Below, one piece after another: positions 1 to 6,978 of a stretch of DNA of 27,547 bases. This stretch comes from SHYQ01 sp041674525. GTDB taxonomy: Bacteria; Chloroflexota; Dehalococcoidia; UBA2979. The first letter of the stretch is position 1. Every line of letters starts with the position of its first letter. Made by a program: the position numbers and the translations under genes. The stretch spans positions 1 to 27,547 of the forward strand of contig JBAYVN010000029.1 of assembly GCA_041674525.1 (NCBI GenBank), given 5' to 3'. Under the pieces are notes generated by a model. The model had not been told where the DNA came from. It worked only from the letters and a program-made list of their open reading frames with translations, and ran no database searches.

Positions 1-131
1 ACGATGTCGTGCGTGAAGTTGAAGACGTGCTCGTAGCGCCTGCCGATGGCCTCCAGCGCGCGCACGCCCTCTGCGCACACCTCCGGGCCGATGCCGTCGC
101 CGGGCAGCACGAGGATGTTGAAGGTGGCCAT
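1..131 (-). CDS. leuB: 3-isopropylmalate dehydrogenase, N-terminal fragment (cut by window edge)
   Basis: Oxidative decarboxylation of 3-isopropylmalate to 2-oxoisocaproate in leucine synthesis (NAD-dependent, cytoplasmic). Only the first 43 codons are present. They read MATFNILVLPGDGIGPEV and onward, the N-terminal beta strand and GDGIGPE loop that mark the isocitrate/isopropylmalate dehydrogenase family. The ATG at 129-131 follows an AGGAGA Shine-Dalgarno about 5 bases upstream, so the start is well supported. It is the last visible gene of the ilv-leu operon, 128 nt downstream of the APH-like gene; that gap shows only the ribosome site. Given leuA, leuC and leuD upstream, LeuB is far more likely than isocitrate or tartrate dehydrogenase. 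Confidence 0.9.
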   Translation of the reverse strand, partial: MATFNILVLPGDGIGPEVCAEGVRALEAIGRRYEHVFNFTHDI

Positions 132-259
132 CGGTTCTCCTATTCGCGAGGGGGCTTGAAGTGCCCGTGTCGCACGCGCCGCGTCCGAGCGGGGTGGCTG
201 CGCGTCGGCTGTGGTCAGAATGGGATGTGGCGCGAGTGTAGCGTGCGCGAGCGCTCCGC

Positions 260-1180
260 TCACGCGCCCGGCGCGCCGCTTCGCCGCGTGGAGGCCGCTG
301 CCCGCGCCGCCAGTTGGCGGATGCCCGCGAGGCGCTCCGCCGGCCCCTCGGCCGCCTCGCCGTAGAGCACGCGGTAGATCGGGGCGACGGCGATGTAGAA
401 CCGCACGCGGCGAGCCGCATCGGCGTCCACGCGCCCCCCCGCGGCCCGGTACGCCGCCCACACCCGCTCCAGGTCGCTCCAGCCGAGGTCGTTCAGCACC
501 CCGGCGAAGTCCAGCGCCGGGTCGGCCAGCATCGCCTCGCCGAAGTCGATCACGCCCGTCAGTCTCCCGGCCGCGTCGCCGAACAGGTGCGCGCGCTGGA
601 TGTCGCCGTGCACCAGCACGCGAGGCGCGCGCCGGGTGCCGCCTCCCCGCGCGAACGCCCCGGCGGTGTCGATGAGCCACGCGCGCGCACGCGGGCCGAG
701 GCGCGGGAGCGCCTCCTCGATGAGGCCGCGGTACACCGGCCACAGGTCGGCCTCGCGCGTCCCGGCCCGCGTCGCCACCATGCGCGGGACGCCGTGCAGC
801 GCCGCGAGGAAGCGCCCGATGCCGTCGCACAGCCGCGCCCGCGCCGCGCCGCGCAGCCCGCGCGGGTGCGCGGCGCCCGGGACGTACTCGTGCAGCGTGC
901 CGAGGAAGGTGCGCCCGTCCCGCACCTCGCGCATCCCGTGCGGCACCGCCACGCCGAGGTCGACGCGTGCGAGGGCGCGCAGCAGCCGCGCCTCGCGCCG
1001 CAGCAGCGGCACGGTGTACTCCAGGCGTCCCTTCGGCAGGCGAAGGACGAGGTCGCCCCCGGCGGTGCGAACGCGGTACGCATCGGCCGCGTAGCCCGAG
1101 CCGAGGTGCGAGACGCCCGCGACGCCAAGAGGCCGCACGCCTGACGCTTGCAGCGCTCGGCGTACGGCCTCGTTCGGCAT
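260..1180 (-). CDS. Aminoglycoside phosphotransferase (APH)-family kinase-like protein
   Basis: A 306-residue protein of the APH/choline-kinase fold. The Brenner-type catalytic motif is at about 191-198 (HGDIQRAH, catalytic Asp193). The position usually held by the metal-binding Asn is His198, as also seen in some family members. The metal-binding DFG motif follows at 212-214, then a DPALDFAG helix typical of the family. An N-lobe nucleotide-binding region with a Gly-rich turn (GSGYAADAYRV) and a lysine near residue 50 is visible. The ATG at 1178-1180 gives the family's usual length; the open frame continues upstream through leuD only as an out-of-frame shadow. It starts 17 nt after leuD and precedes leuB, so it is cotranscribed with leucine genes. 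The substrate is unknown; APH homology does not imply antibiotic resistance. Confidence 0.85.
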   Translation of the reverse strand: MPNEAVRRALQASGVRPLGVAGVSHLGSGYAADAYRVRTAGGDLVLRLPKGRLEYTVPLLRREARLLRALARVDLGVAVPHGMREVRDGRTFLGTLHEYVPGAAHPRGLRGAARARLCDGIGRFLAALHGVPRMVATRAGTREADLWPVYRGLIEEALPRLGPRARAWLIDTAGAFARGGGTRRAPRVLVHGDIQRAHLFGDAAGRLTGVIDFGEAMLADPALDFAGVLNDLGWSDLERVWAAYRAAGGRVDADAARRVRFYIAVAPIYRVLYGEAAEGPAERLAGIRQLAARAAASTRRSGAPGA

Positions 1181-1197
1181 GTCGCGGCGCGGACGCG

Positions 1198-1821
1198 CTA
1201 CGGCGTCTTCAGCGTGTCGGCGAAGGCGCGCGTGGTGTCGGGCTTCAGGGGGCTGCGCGTCTCCTCGAACGCCCCGATCACGTCCACGTGCTGGAGTGTC
1301 AGGCCGATGTCGTCCAGGCCGTTCAGCAGGCGGTGCTTCACGAACGGGTCGATGTTGAAGGAGCGCTTCCAGTCCGTCCCGATGACGCTCACCGTCTGCT
1401 CCGCCACGTTGACCACGATCTGCGTGGACGGGAGCTCCTCGCAGCGCGACATCAGGTAGTTGATGTCGTCCTGCGGCAACGCCACCGTGACCAGGCCCAC
1501 CTTCGAGCAGTTCGTGCGGAAGATGTCGCCGAACGACGGCGCGATGATCGCCGTCACGCCCATGTCCTCGATCGCCCACACTGCGTGCTCGCGGCTGGAG
1601 CCGCAGCCGAAGTTCTGCTGCGCGAGGATGATCGGCGCGCCTGCATACCGCCGGTCGTTGGTGATGAAGCTCGGGTCCTTCCTCCAGTCGAAGAAGGCGA
1701 ACTCCCCGAATCCGGAGCGCTCGATGCGCTTCAGGAACTGCTTGGGGATGATCTGGTCCGTGTCCACGTCCGCGCGGTTCAGGGGGTAAGCCTGCCCGGC
1801 GACCTGGCTGATCTTGTTCAT
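1198..1821 (-). CDS. leuD: 3-isopropylmalate dehydratase small subunit
   Basis: Small (swivel-domain) subunit that pairs with LeuC to isomerise 2-isopropylmalate to 3-isopropylmalate. The 207 residues match the usual LeuD length. Visible family signatures are DVDTDQIIPKQFLKR at about 18-32, FGCGSSREHA in the middle (substrate phosphate/carboxylate loop), and APSFGDIFRTNC. The ATG at 1819-1821 has AAGGAGA upstream at good spacing. It lies 169 nt downstream of leuC, the longest gap inside the leu half of the operon after the leuA leader; that gap contains alternative hairpins described separately. The APH-like gene begins 17 nt after its stop. Confidence 0.96.
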   Translation of the reverse strand: MNKISQVAGQAYPLNRADVDTDQIIPKQFLKRIERSGFGEFAFFDWRKDPSFITNDRRYAGAPIILAQQNFGCGSSREHAVWAIEDMGVTAIIAPSFGDIFRTNCSKVGLVTVALPQDDINYLMSRCEELPSTQIVVNVAEQTVSVIGTDWKRSFNIDPFVKHRLLNGLDDIGLTLQHVDVIGAFEETRSPLKPDTTRAFADTLKTP

Positions 1822-1860
1822 CTCGTCTCTCCTTCATGCGCGCCCGGATGCTCCGAGCAC

Positions 1861-1938
1861 GCCGATGTTCGCCGGCGGCGGGCGGACTCGCGCGCATCGC
1901 ACCGAGGCATGGCCAACATCGGCCTCATATCTCGGTGC
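1861..1938 (-). promoter_or_regulatory. Mutually exclusive stem-loops in the leuC-leuD gap
   Basis: Two inverted repeats overlap here. GCACCGAG (1899-1906) is exactly complementary to CTCGGTGC (1931-1938), enclosing a shorter GGCC/GGCC stem. GCCGATGTT (1861-1869) is exactly complementary to AACATCGGC (1915-1923), which lies in the apical part of the first hairpin. Both cannot form fully at once. No T-tract follows, so this is not a standard terminator. A role in mRNA processing, differential expression of leuC and leuD, or attenuation is inference. Confidence 0.4.
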
Positions 1939-1990
1939 CGGGGGGCCTGTGTGGGCCGCCCCTCGCTCGCCGCAAAGCCGTTCACCCGGA

Positions 1991-3400
1991 CTACAGGTCG
2001 CGCACGTCGACGAAGTGCCCGGCGATTGCGGCCGCGGCGGCCATCTCCGGGCTGACGAGGTGCGTGCGGCCCCCCGCGCCCTGCCGGCCCTCGAAGTTGC
2101 GGTTGCTCGTGCTGGCGCAGCGCTCGCCCGGGAGCAGGATGTCTGGGTTCATGCCGAGGCACATCGAGCACCCCGGCTCGCGCCACTCGAAGCCGGCGTC
2201 CTTGAACACCAGGTCCAGCCCCTCGGCTTCCGCCTGCTGCTTCACCAGGCCGGACCCGGGAACGACCATCGCCTTCACGGTGGAGGCGACGGTCTTGCCC
2301 TGCACGATCGCCGCCGCCGCGCGCAGGTCCTCGATGCGCCCGTTCGTGCAGGATCCGAGGAAGACGCGGTCGATACCTACCGCCTGGATGGGCGTGCCGG
2401 CCTTCAGGTCCATGTACTTCAGCGATCGCTCCGCCGTCTCGCGCGCGGACGCGGTGGGGGCGTCCTCCGGCTTCGGCACCGACTGCGAGATGCCGATGCT
2501 TTGCGCGGGCGTTGTGCCCCACGTCACGTGCGGCTCGATGTCCTCGCCGCGCAGCACCACGGACGTGTCGAACGTGGCGCCCTCGTCCGTGGCGAGCGAT
2601 GTCCAGTACTCCACGGCGCGATCCCAGTCCTCGCCCTGCGGCGCGAAGTCGCGCCCCTTCAGGTACGCGAACGTCGTCTCGTCCGGGGCGACGAGGCCGG
2701 CGCGCGCGCCGCCCTCGATCGTCATGTTGCAGACGGTCATTCGCCCCTCCATCGAGAGGTTGCGGATGACCTCGCCGCGGTACTCGATGACGTGCCCGAT
2801 GCCGCCGTCGACGCCGATCCTGCGGATGACCGCGAGCACCACGTCCTTCGCCGTCACGCCCTTCTTCAGCTCGCCGGTGACCTCCACGGACATCGTCTTG
2901 ATGGCGGCCTGCGGGAGGGTCTGCGTCGCCAGCACGTGCTCGACCTCGGACGTGCCGATGCCGAACGCGAGGGCGCCGAACGCGCCGTGCGTCGCGGTGT
3001 GCGAATCCCCGCACACGATTGTCATGCCGGGCTGCGTGAGCCCGTGCTCCGGCGAGATGATGTGCACGATGCCCTGTCGGATGTCGAAGATGTCCCACAG
3101 CGGGACCTCGAACTCCTTGCAGTTGTCGCGGAGCACCTCGATCTGCTGGGCGGACAGCGGGTCCGGGTTCGGGAGGCGGCGGTCCTGCGTCGGCACGTTG
3201 TGATCGACGGTGGCGAGCGTCAGGTCCGGCCGCCGCACCCTGCGCTGGTTCATGCGGAGGCTCTCGAACGCCTGGGCGCTGGTCACCTCGTGCACCAGGT
3301 GCAGATCAATGTAGAGCAGATCGGGCTCGCCCTCGGCGGTGCGCACTACGTGCTCGTCCCAGATCTTCTCGATGATCGTCTTCGGCCTCGTGTCGGCCAT
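1991..3400 (-). CDS. leuC: 3-isopropylmalate dehydratase large subunit
   Basis: Aconitase-family large subunit carrying the [4Fe-4S] cluster used by isopropylmalate isomerase. The 469 residues are the usual bacterial LeuC length. Start-region signatures (EKIWDEHVV, LLYIDLHLVHEVTSAQAFE), the VDHNVPT histidine-bearing strand and GDSHTATHGAFGALAFGIGTSEVEHV are present. The three cluster cysteines occur in GSCTNGRIEDLR and in GCSMCLGMN near the C-terminus. The ATG at 3398-3400 is preceded by a G-rich GGGGGA ribosome site. It lies 65 nt downstream of leuA across a strong perfect hairpin, and upstream of leuD. Confidence 0.97.
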   Translation of the reverse strand: MADTRPKTIIEKIWDEHVVRTAEGEPDLLYIDLHLVHEVTSAQAFESLRMNQRRVRRPDLTLATVDHNVPTQDRRLPNPDPLSAQQIEVLRDNCKEFEVPLWDIFDIRQGIVHIISPEHGLTQPGMTIVCGDSHTATHGAFGALAFGIGTSEVEHVLATQTLPQAAIKTMSVEVTGELKKGVTAKDVVLAVIRRIGVDGGIGHVIEYRGEVIRNLSMEGRMTVCNMTIEGGARAGLVAPDETTFAYLKGRDFAPQGEDWDRAVEYWTSLATDEGATFDTSVVLRGEDIEPHVTWGTTPAQSIGISQSVPKPEDAPTASARETAERSLKYMDLKAGTPIQAVGIDRVFLGSCTNGRIEDLRAAAAIVQGKTVASTVKAMVVPGSGLVKQQAEAEGLDLVFKDAGFEWREPGCSMCLGMNPDILLPGERCASTSNRNFEGRQGAGGRTHLVSPEMAAAAAIAGHFVDVRDL

Positions 3401-3421
3401 TCATCCCCCCGTCTCGTCCCG

Positions 3422-3448
3422 GTTCGCCGCGATCGGCTCGCGGCGAAC
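3422..3448 (-). other. Perfect 11-bp stem-loop between leuA and leuC
   Basis: GTTCGCCGCGA (3422-3432) and its exact reverse complement TCGCGGCGAAC (3438-3448) flank a five-base loop. The hairpin fills much of the 65-nt gap between the leuA stop and the leuC start. No T-tract follows on either strand, so a simple Rho-independent terminator is unlikely. An mRNA stability or processing element is more plausible. Confidence 0.6.
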
Positions 3449-3465
3449 GTGGCCTTGCTGGCGAC

Positions 3466-5028
3466 CTAGTTGCGGTCGATCGTGAGCGGCGGCGGCACCG
3501 CGCCCGCGGGCGTCGCAATCGATCGGTTCAGCGCGTGCAGGTACGCGCGCGCCGCGGCGACCAGGATGTCCGGGTCGGCCGCGCGACCCTGGTACGTGAC
3601 ACCACCGGTCTCGATGCGGATCGTCACCTCACCCTGCGCGTCGATCCCCTCGGTCACGGCCTTCACGCTGAACTCCGTGAGCTCGTTCGTCGCCCCGGTG
3701 ACGCGGTTGATCGCCCTGTAGATGGCGTCCACGGGGCCGGTGCCGATCGCGGCGTCCTGGTGCGTCTCACCATCCGGGCCGACGAGGCGGACGGACGCCG
3801 TGGGGGCGCTGTGGTCGCCGCCCGAGACCTGGACGAGGTCCAGTGTCCATGCATCCTCCACCTTGATCTGCGTCTGCTCGCCGATGATCGCCATCAGGTC
3901 GCGATCGTCCACCTCGTCCTTCGCGTCGGCGACATCCTTGAACGCGTCGAAGATGCGCGTGAACTCCTCGTCGGTCGGGTGGACGCCGAGGTCGCCCAGG
4001 CGCGAGCGGAGGCCGTGCGACCCCGACACCTTCGTCAGGACGATCGACGACCCCGCGGGGATGCCGATCTCCACGGGGTTCATGATCTCGTACGTCTCGC
4101 GCATCTTCAGGACGCCGTCCTGGTGGATGCCGCTGGAGTGCCGGAAGGCGTTCTTCCCGGTGACGGCCTTGTGCGGTTGCAGCGCCATGCCGGAGACGCG
4201 CTCCACCAGCTTGCTCACCGCGTACAGCTCGCGGGTGTTCACGTCCGTGTGCAGGTGCAGGAAGTCCGGCCGTGTCCTGATCGCCATGATGACCTCTTCG
4301 AGCGGTGCGTTGCCCGCCCGCTCGCCGATGCCGTTGATCGTGCCCTCGATCTGCCGGGCGCCGCCGAGCGCGCCTGCCAGCGAGTTCGCCGTGGACATGC
4401 CGAGGTCGTTGTGGCAGTGAACGGAGATGCGGGCCTTGTCGATGTCCGGGACGTTCTTCCGCACATTGCGGATGAACTCCTCGAAGTCGCGCGGGATCGC
4501 GTAGCCCACAGTGTCCGGGATGTTCACCGTGGTGGCGCCCTCTTCGATCGCCGCCTGCACGATCTGGTACACGAACTCCGGGTCGGAGCGCGTGGCGTCC
4601 ATGGGAGAGAACTCGACGTCGCTCACGAACTTCTTCGCGCGGGCCACGGCGGCGCGCGCCATGGCGATCACGTCCTCGCGGTTCTTGCGCAGCTGCTGCG
4701 CCATGTGGATCTCGCTGGCCGAGATGAACACGTGGATGCGCGGGGACTCCGCGCCTCGCAGCGCCTCCCACGCGGTGTCGATGTCGCTGGCCACCGCGCG
4801 CGCGAGGCCCGCGATCACCGGCCCCCTCACCTCGCGGCAGATCTGCGCGATCGCCTCGCGGTCGCCGGGTGACGTGGCCGGGAAGCCCGCCTCGATGATG
4901 TCCACGTTCAGCCGGCCCAGTTGCCGGGCAATCTCCACCTTCTCGTCGATGGTGAAGCCGATGCCCGCAGACTGCTCGCCGTCGCGCAGGGTGGTGTCGA
5001 AAATGTAGATCTTGTCGCTGTCGCTCAT
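3466..5028 (-). CDS. leuA: 2-isopropylmalate synthase
   Basis: Condenses acetyl-CoA with 2-oxoisovalerate, the committed step of leucine synthesis. The 520 residues contain the HMGL-like TIM barrel with FDTTLRDGEQSAG at 10-22 (catalytic Arg15, metal Asp), EAGFPATSPGD, and the metal-binding HCHNDLGMSTANSLAGA. The final 140 or so residues form the LeuA regulatory domain, where leucine feedback binding is expected from the family. Length and motifs fit the bacterial LeuA1-type rather than citramalate or homocitrate synthase, and leuCDB downstream support this. The ATG at 5026-5028 follows AAGGAAG about 10 bases upstream. A 301-nt leader separates it from ilvC, giving room for internal control. 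Confidence 0.97.
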   Translation of the reverse strand: MSDSDKIYIFDTTLRDGEQSAGIGFTIDEKVEIARQLGRLNVDIIEAGFPATSPGDREAIAQICREVRGPVIAGLARAVASDIDTAWEALRGAESPRIHVFISASEIHMAQQLRKNREDVIAMARAAVARAKKFVSDVEFSPMDATRSDPEFVYQIVQAAIEEGATTVNIPDTVGYAIPRDFEEFIRNVRKNVPDIDKARISVHCHNDLGMSTANSLAGALGGARQIEGTINGIGERAGNAPLEEVIMAIRTRPDFLHLHTDVNTRELYAVSKLVERVSGMALQPHKAVTGKNAFRHSSGIHQDGVLKMRETYEIMNPVEIGIPAGSSIVLTKVSGSHGLRSRLGDLGVHPTDEEFTRIFDAFKDVADAKDEVDDRDLMAIIGEQTQIKVEDAWTLDLVQVSGGDHSAPTASVRLVGPDGETHQDAAIGTGPVDAIYRAINRVTGATNELTEFSVKAVTEGIDAQGEVTIRIETGGVTYQGRAADPDILVAAARAYLHALNRSIATPAGAVPPPLTIDRN

Positions 5029-5329
5029 GACCGTCTGTCTTCCTTGATCTGATCTCGCTCGAACATGCCGGATGCGCTTCCAGCCCTCCCCTCCGCCTGT
5101 CGATCAGGCGGCGGAGGGCCGGGGAAGCGCCAGGTCCGACAGGAGCGCTCGCGACAGGTGCGCATCACGCACGAAGAGCGGCCCGCAGGCCGCCCCTCGC
5201 GCGCCCGAGGGCGCGGCGATGTTGCCGTACTCGCGTACGACGCCGTCACAGTGCTCCCGGTGCGCGGTGCGCGTCATCTGCTCGTGCTCATCTTCCGTGC
5301 ATGCCGCTGAGCATGCGTGCGGGTTTCGA
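5029..5329 (-). promoter_or_regulatory. 301-nt ilvC-leuA intercistronic leader with long stem-loop
   Basis: This is the only stretch of about 300 bases without a confident gene. Its main feature is a long imperfect hairpin at 5074-5130: outer arms GCGCTTCC (5074-5081) and GGAAGCGC (5123-5130), and inner arms CCGCCTG (5093-5099) and CAGGCGG (5105-5111) around a five-base loop, with further G/C-rich pairing between. No T-tract follows and no leucine-codon run is visible. A second short repeat of GCATGC motifs (5299-5316) lies just after the ilvC stop. I saw no T-box core sequence and no convincing -35/-10 pair. A possible 57-codon ORF runs through it (listed separately). Confidence 0.5.
5104..5277 (-). 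CDS. Possible small upstream ORF before leuA (57 aa)
   Basis: An ATG at 5275-5277 opens a 57-codon frame ending in TGA at 5104-5106. Most third positions are G or C, as in real genes of this window. The stop codon lies in the apex of the 5074-5130 stem-loop, so a translating ribosome would melt that hairpin. The product, starting MTRTAHREHCDG, has no recognised domain, no Leu/Val/Ile run and no clear Shine-Dalgarno. It could be a chance frame in G/C-rich DNA. Confidence 0.2.
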   Translation of the reverse strand: MTRTAHREHCDGVVREYGNIAAPSGARGAACGPLFVRDAHLSRALLSDLALPRPSAA

Positions 5330-6325
5330 CTACTTCTTGTTCAGCCAGGACATCATGCGCCGAACCTCGGCGCCGACCTGCTCCACCGGGTGCTCCGCGT
5401 TCAGGCGGCGCAGCGCTTTGAAGTGCGGCTGGCCGGCCTGGTTCTCCAGGATCCACTCGCGCGCGAAGGCGCCGCTCTGGATCTCATCCAGGATCCTCTT
5501 CATCTCCGCCTTCTGCGAGGGCGGGGCCACGCGCGGGCCGCGCGTGTAGTCGCCGTACTCGGCGGTGTCGCTGATCGAGGAGCGCATGGCGGCCATGCCG
5601 CCCTCGTACATCAGGTCCACGATGAGCTTCACCTCGTGGAAGGTCTCGAAGTACGCAGACTCGGGCTGGTAGCCTGCCTCCACCAGCGTCTCGAAGGCGT
5701 TCTTGATCATCGCGGTGAGGCCGCCGCACAGGATCGCCTGCTCGCCGAAGAGGTCGGTCTCTGTCTCCTCGCGGAACGTCGTCTCCAGGATGCCGGAACG
5801 CGCGGCGCCGATGCCCTTGCCGTAGGCCAGGGCCGTCGCCAGCGCACCCTCGGTGGCGTCCTGCTCAATCGCCACCAGCGCCGGCACGCCGCCGCCCTCC
5901 GTGTACACGCGGCGGACCAGGTGACCCGGCCCCTTCGGCGCGATCATCGAGACGTCCACGCCGTCCGGCGGAGCGATGCGGTCGAAGTGGATGCTGAAGC
6001 CGTGCGCGAACATCAGCGTGCGACCGGCCTCCATGTACGGTGCCACGTGGTCGTCGTACACCTGCTTCGTCACCTGGTCCGGGACCAGCATCATGATGAT
6101 GTCCGAGTCCCGCGCAACCTCGTCCACCGTGCCGACCTTCAGGCCGGCGTCCTCGACCTTCCGCCACGAGGAAGAGCCGGGGTACAGACCCACCGCGACA
6201 TCGATGCCCGAGTCGTGCAGGTTCAGCGCGTGCGCGTGCCCCTGGGACCCGAAGCCGATGATCCCGACCTTCTTGCCTTTCAGCACGCCCAGGTCCGCAT
6301 CCGAGTCGTAGTAGATCTTCGCCAA
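5330..6325 (-). CDS. ilvC: Ketol-acid reductoisomerase (class I)
   Basis: Isomerises and reduces acetolactate or acetohydroxybutyrate to the dihydroxy acid in valine, leucine and isoleucine synthesis. The 331 residues match the short class I form. The Rossmann motif GFGSQGHAHALNL starts at residue 24; the cofactor loop at 46-54 reads GLYPGSSSW. The helical knot domain holds the metal-ligand stretch ETDLFGEQ and the HEVKLIVDLMYEGG helix. No ATG fits the conserved MAKIYYD start; the start is TTG at 6323-6325 behind a GGGGGAG ribosome site. The frame stays open upstream through ilvN and ilvB, but that is a G/C artefact. It lies 68 nt after ilvN. Confidence 0.96.
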   Translation of the reverse strand: MAKIYYDSDADLGVLKGKKVGIIGFGSQGHAHALNLHDSGIDVAVGLYPGSSSWRKVEDAGLKVGTVDEVARDSDIIMMLVPDQVTKQVYDDHVAPYMEAGRTLMFAHGFSIHFDRIAPPDGVDVSMIAPKGPGHLVRRVYTEGGGVPALVAIEQDATEGALATALAYGKGIGAARSGILETTFREETETDLFGEQAILCGGLTAMIKNAFETLVEAGYQPESAYFETFHEVKLIVDLMYEGGMAAMRSSISDTAEYGDYTRGPRVAPPSQKAEMKRILDEIQSGAFAREWILENQAGQPHFKALRRLNAEHPVEQVGAEVRRMMSWLNKK

Positions 6326-6393
6326 GCCACTCCCCCTCGCTGGTCGCCGCGCTTCCGCGCCGCTCTTCTGTTCCTGTGATGCCGGCTTCGCCG

Positions 6394-6966
6394 CTACTCC
6401 GTCACGAACGGCAGCTCGCCTTCCGGGCGGCGGCCGGACTCGCTGTGGAAGCGTCGCGCCTCCGCCGACTCGTACGGTAGCGCGGTCGTCCGCGGACCTC
6501 GAGTCAGCGCGATGCGCCCGGTGCGGACCATTTCGCGGACGCCGTACGGCCGCAGGTTCTCCAGCAGGGCGTCCAGGGTGTCCTCCGCCGCGGTCAGCTG
6601 GACGATCACCGTGGTCGGCGAGACGTCCACGACCTGCGCCCGGAAGATCGCCACGAGGTCGAGGATCTCGCGCCGCTGGTCGGGTCGCGCCGCCACCTTG
6701 ATCAGCGCCAGCTCGCGCGTGACCGTCTCCAGCGTCGTCAGATCCTCCACGGTCACCACGTCGATCAGCTTGTCGAGCTGTCGCTCCACCTGCTGCGCGA
6801 TGCCCTCCGTGCCCTCGACCACGATCGTCATGCGGGAGATGCCCGGCTCCTCCGTGGAGCCGACGGCCAGGCTGTCGATATTGAAGCCGCGCCGCCGGAA
6901 CAGCGATGCGACCCGGTTCAGGACGCCGGGGCGGTCCTCCACCAGTGCAGCGACGGTGTGTTTCAT
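6394..6966 (-). CDS. ilvN: Acetolactate synthase small (regulatory) subunit
   Basis: Regulatory subunit that activates the IlvB catalytic subunit and carries valine feedback sensitivity. The N-terminal ACT domain is clear (HTVAALVEDRPGVLNRVASLF followed by RGFNIDSLAVG at about 3-38), with a second ACT-like domain ending in RTGRIALTRG. At 190 residues it is about 25 longer than many IlvN/IlvH proteins; the extra part is a charged C-terminal tail (YESAEARRFHSESGRRPEG). The ATG at 6964-6966 lies 12 nt after the ilvB stop, consistent with coupled synthesis of the two subunits. The symbol ilvH would be equally acceptable for this isozyme. Confidence 0.95.
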   Translation of the reverse strand: MKHTVAALVEDRPGVLNRVASLFRRRGFNIDSLAVGSTEEPGISRMTIVVEGTEGIAQQVERQLDKLIDVVTVEDLTTLETVTRELALIKVAARPDQRREILDLVAIFRAQVVDVSPTTVIVQLTAAEDTLDALLENLRPYGVREMVRTGRIALTRGPRTTALPYESAEARRFHSESGRRPEGELPFVTE

Positions 6967-6978
6967 GCCGGCCTCCCC

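Noticed and set aside
260..1897. APH-like protein with a 239-residue N-terminal extension
   Set aside because: The extension is an out-of-frame reading of leuD; the ATG at 1178-1180 gives the normal kinase length.
5025..5249. A 74-codon GTG-started ORF overlapping the leuA ATG as ATGA
   Set aside because: The product is Arg/Pro-rich, third positions are less G/C-biased than the alternative frame, and no ribosome site is evident.
5029..5329. T-box riboswitch upstream of leuA
   Set aside because: No T-box core (AGGGTGGNACCGCG-like) could be seen on the minus strand, and the same holds for the ilvB leader.
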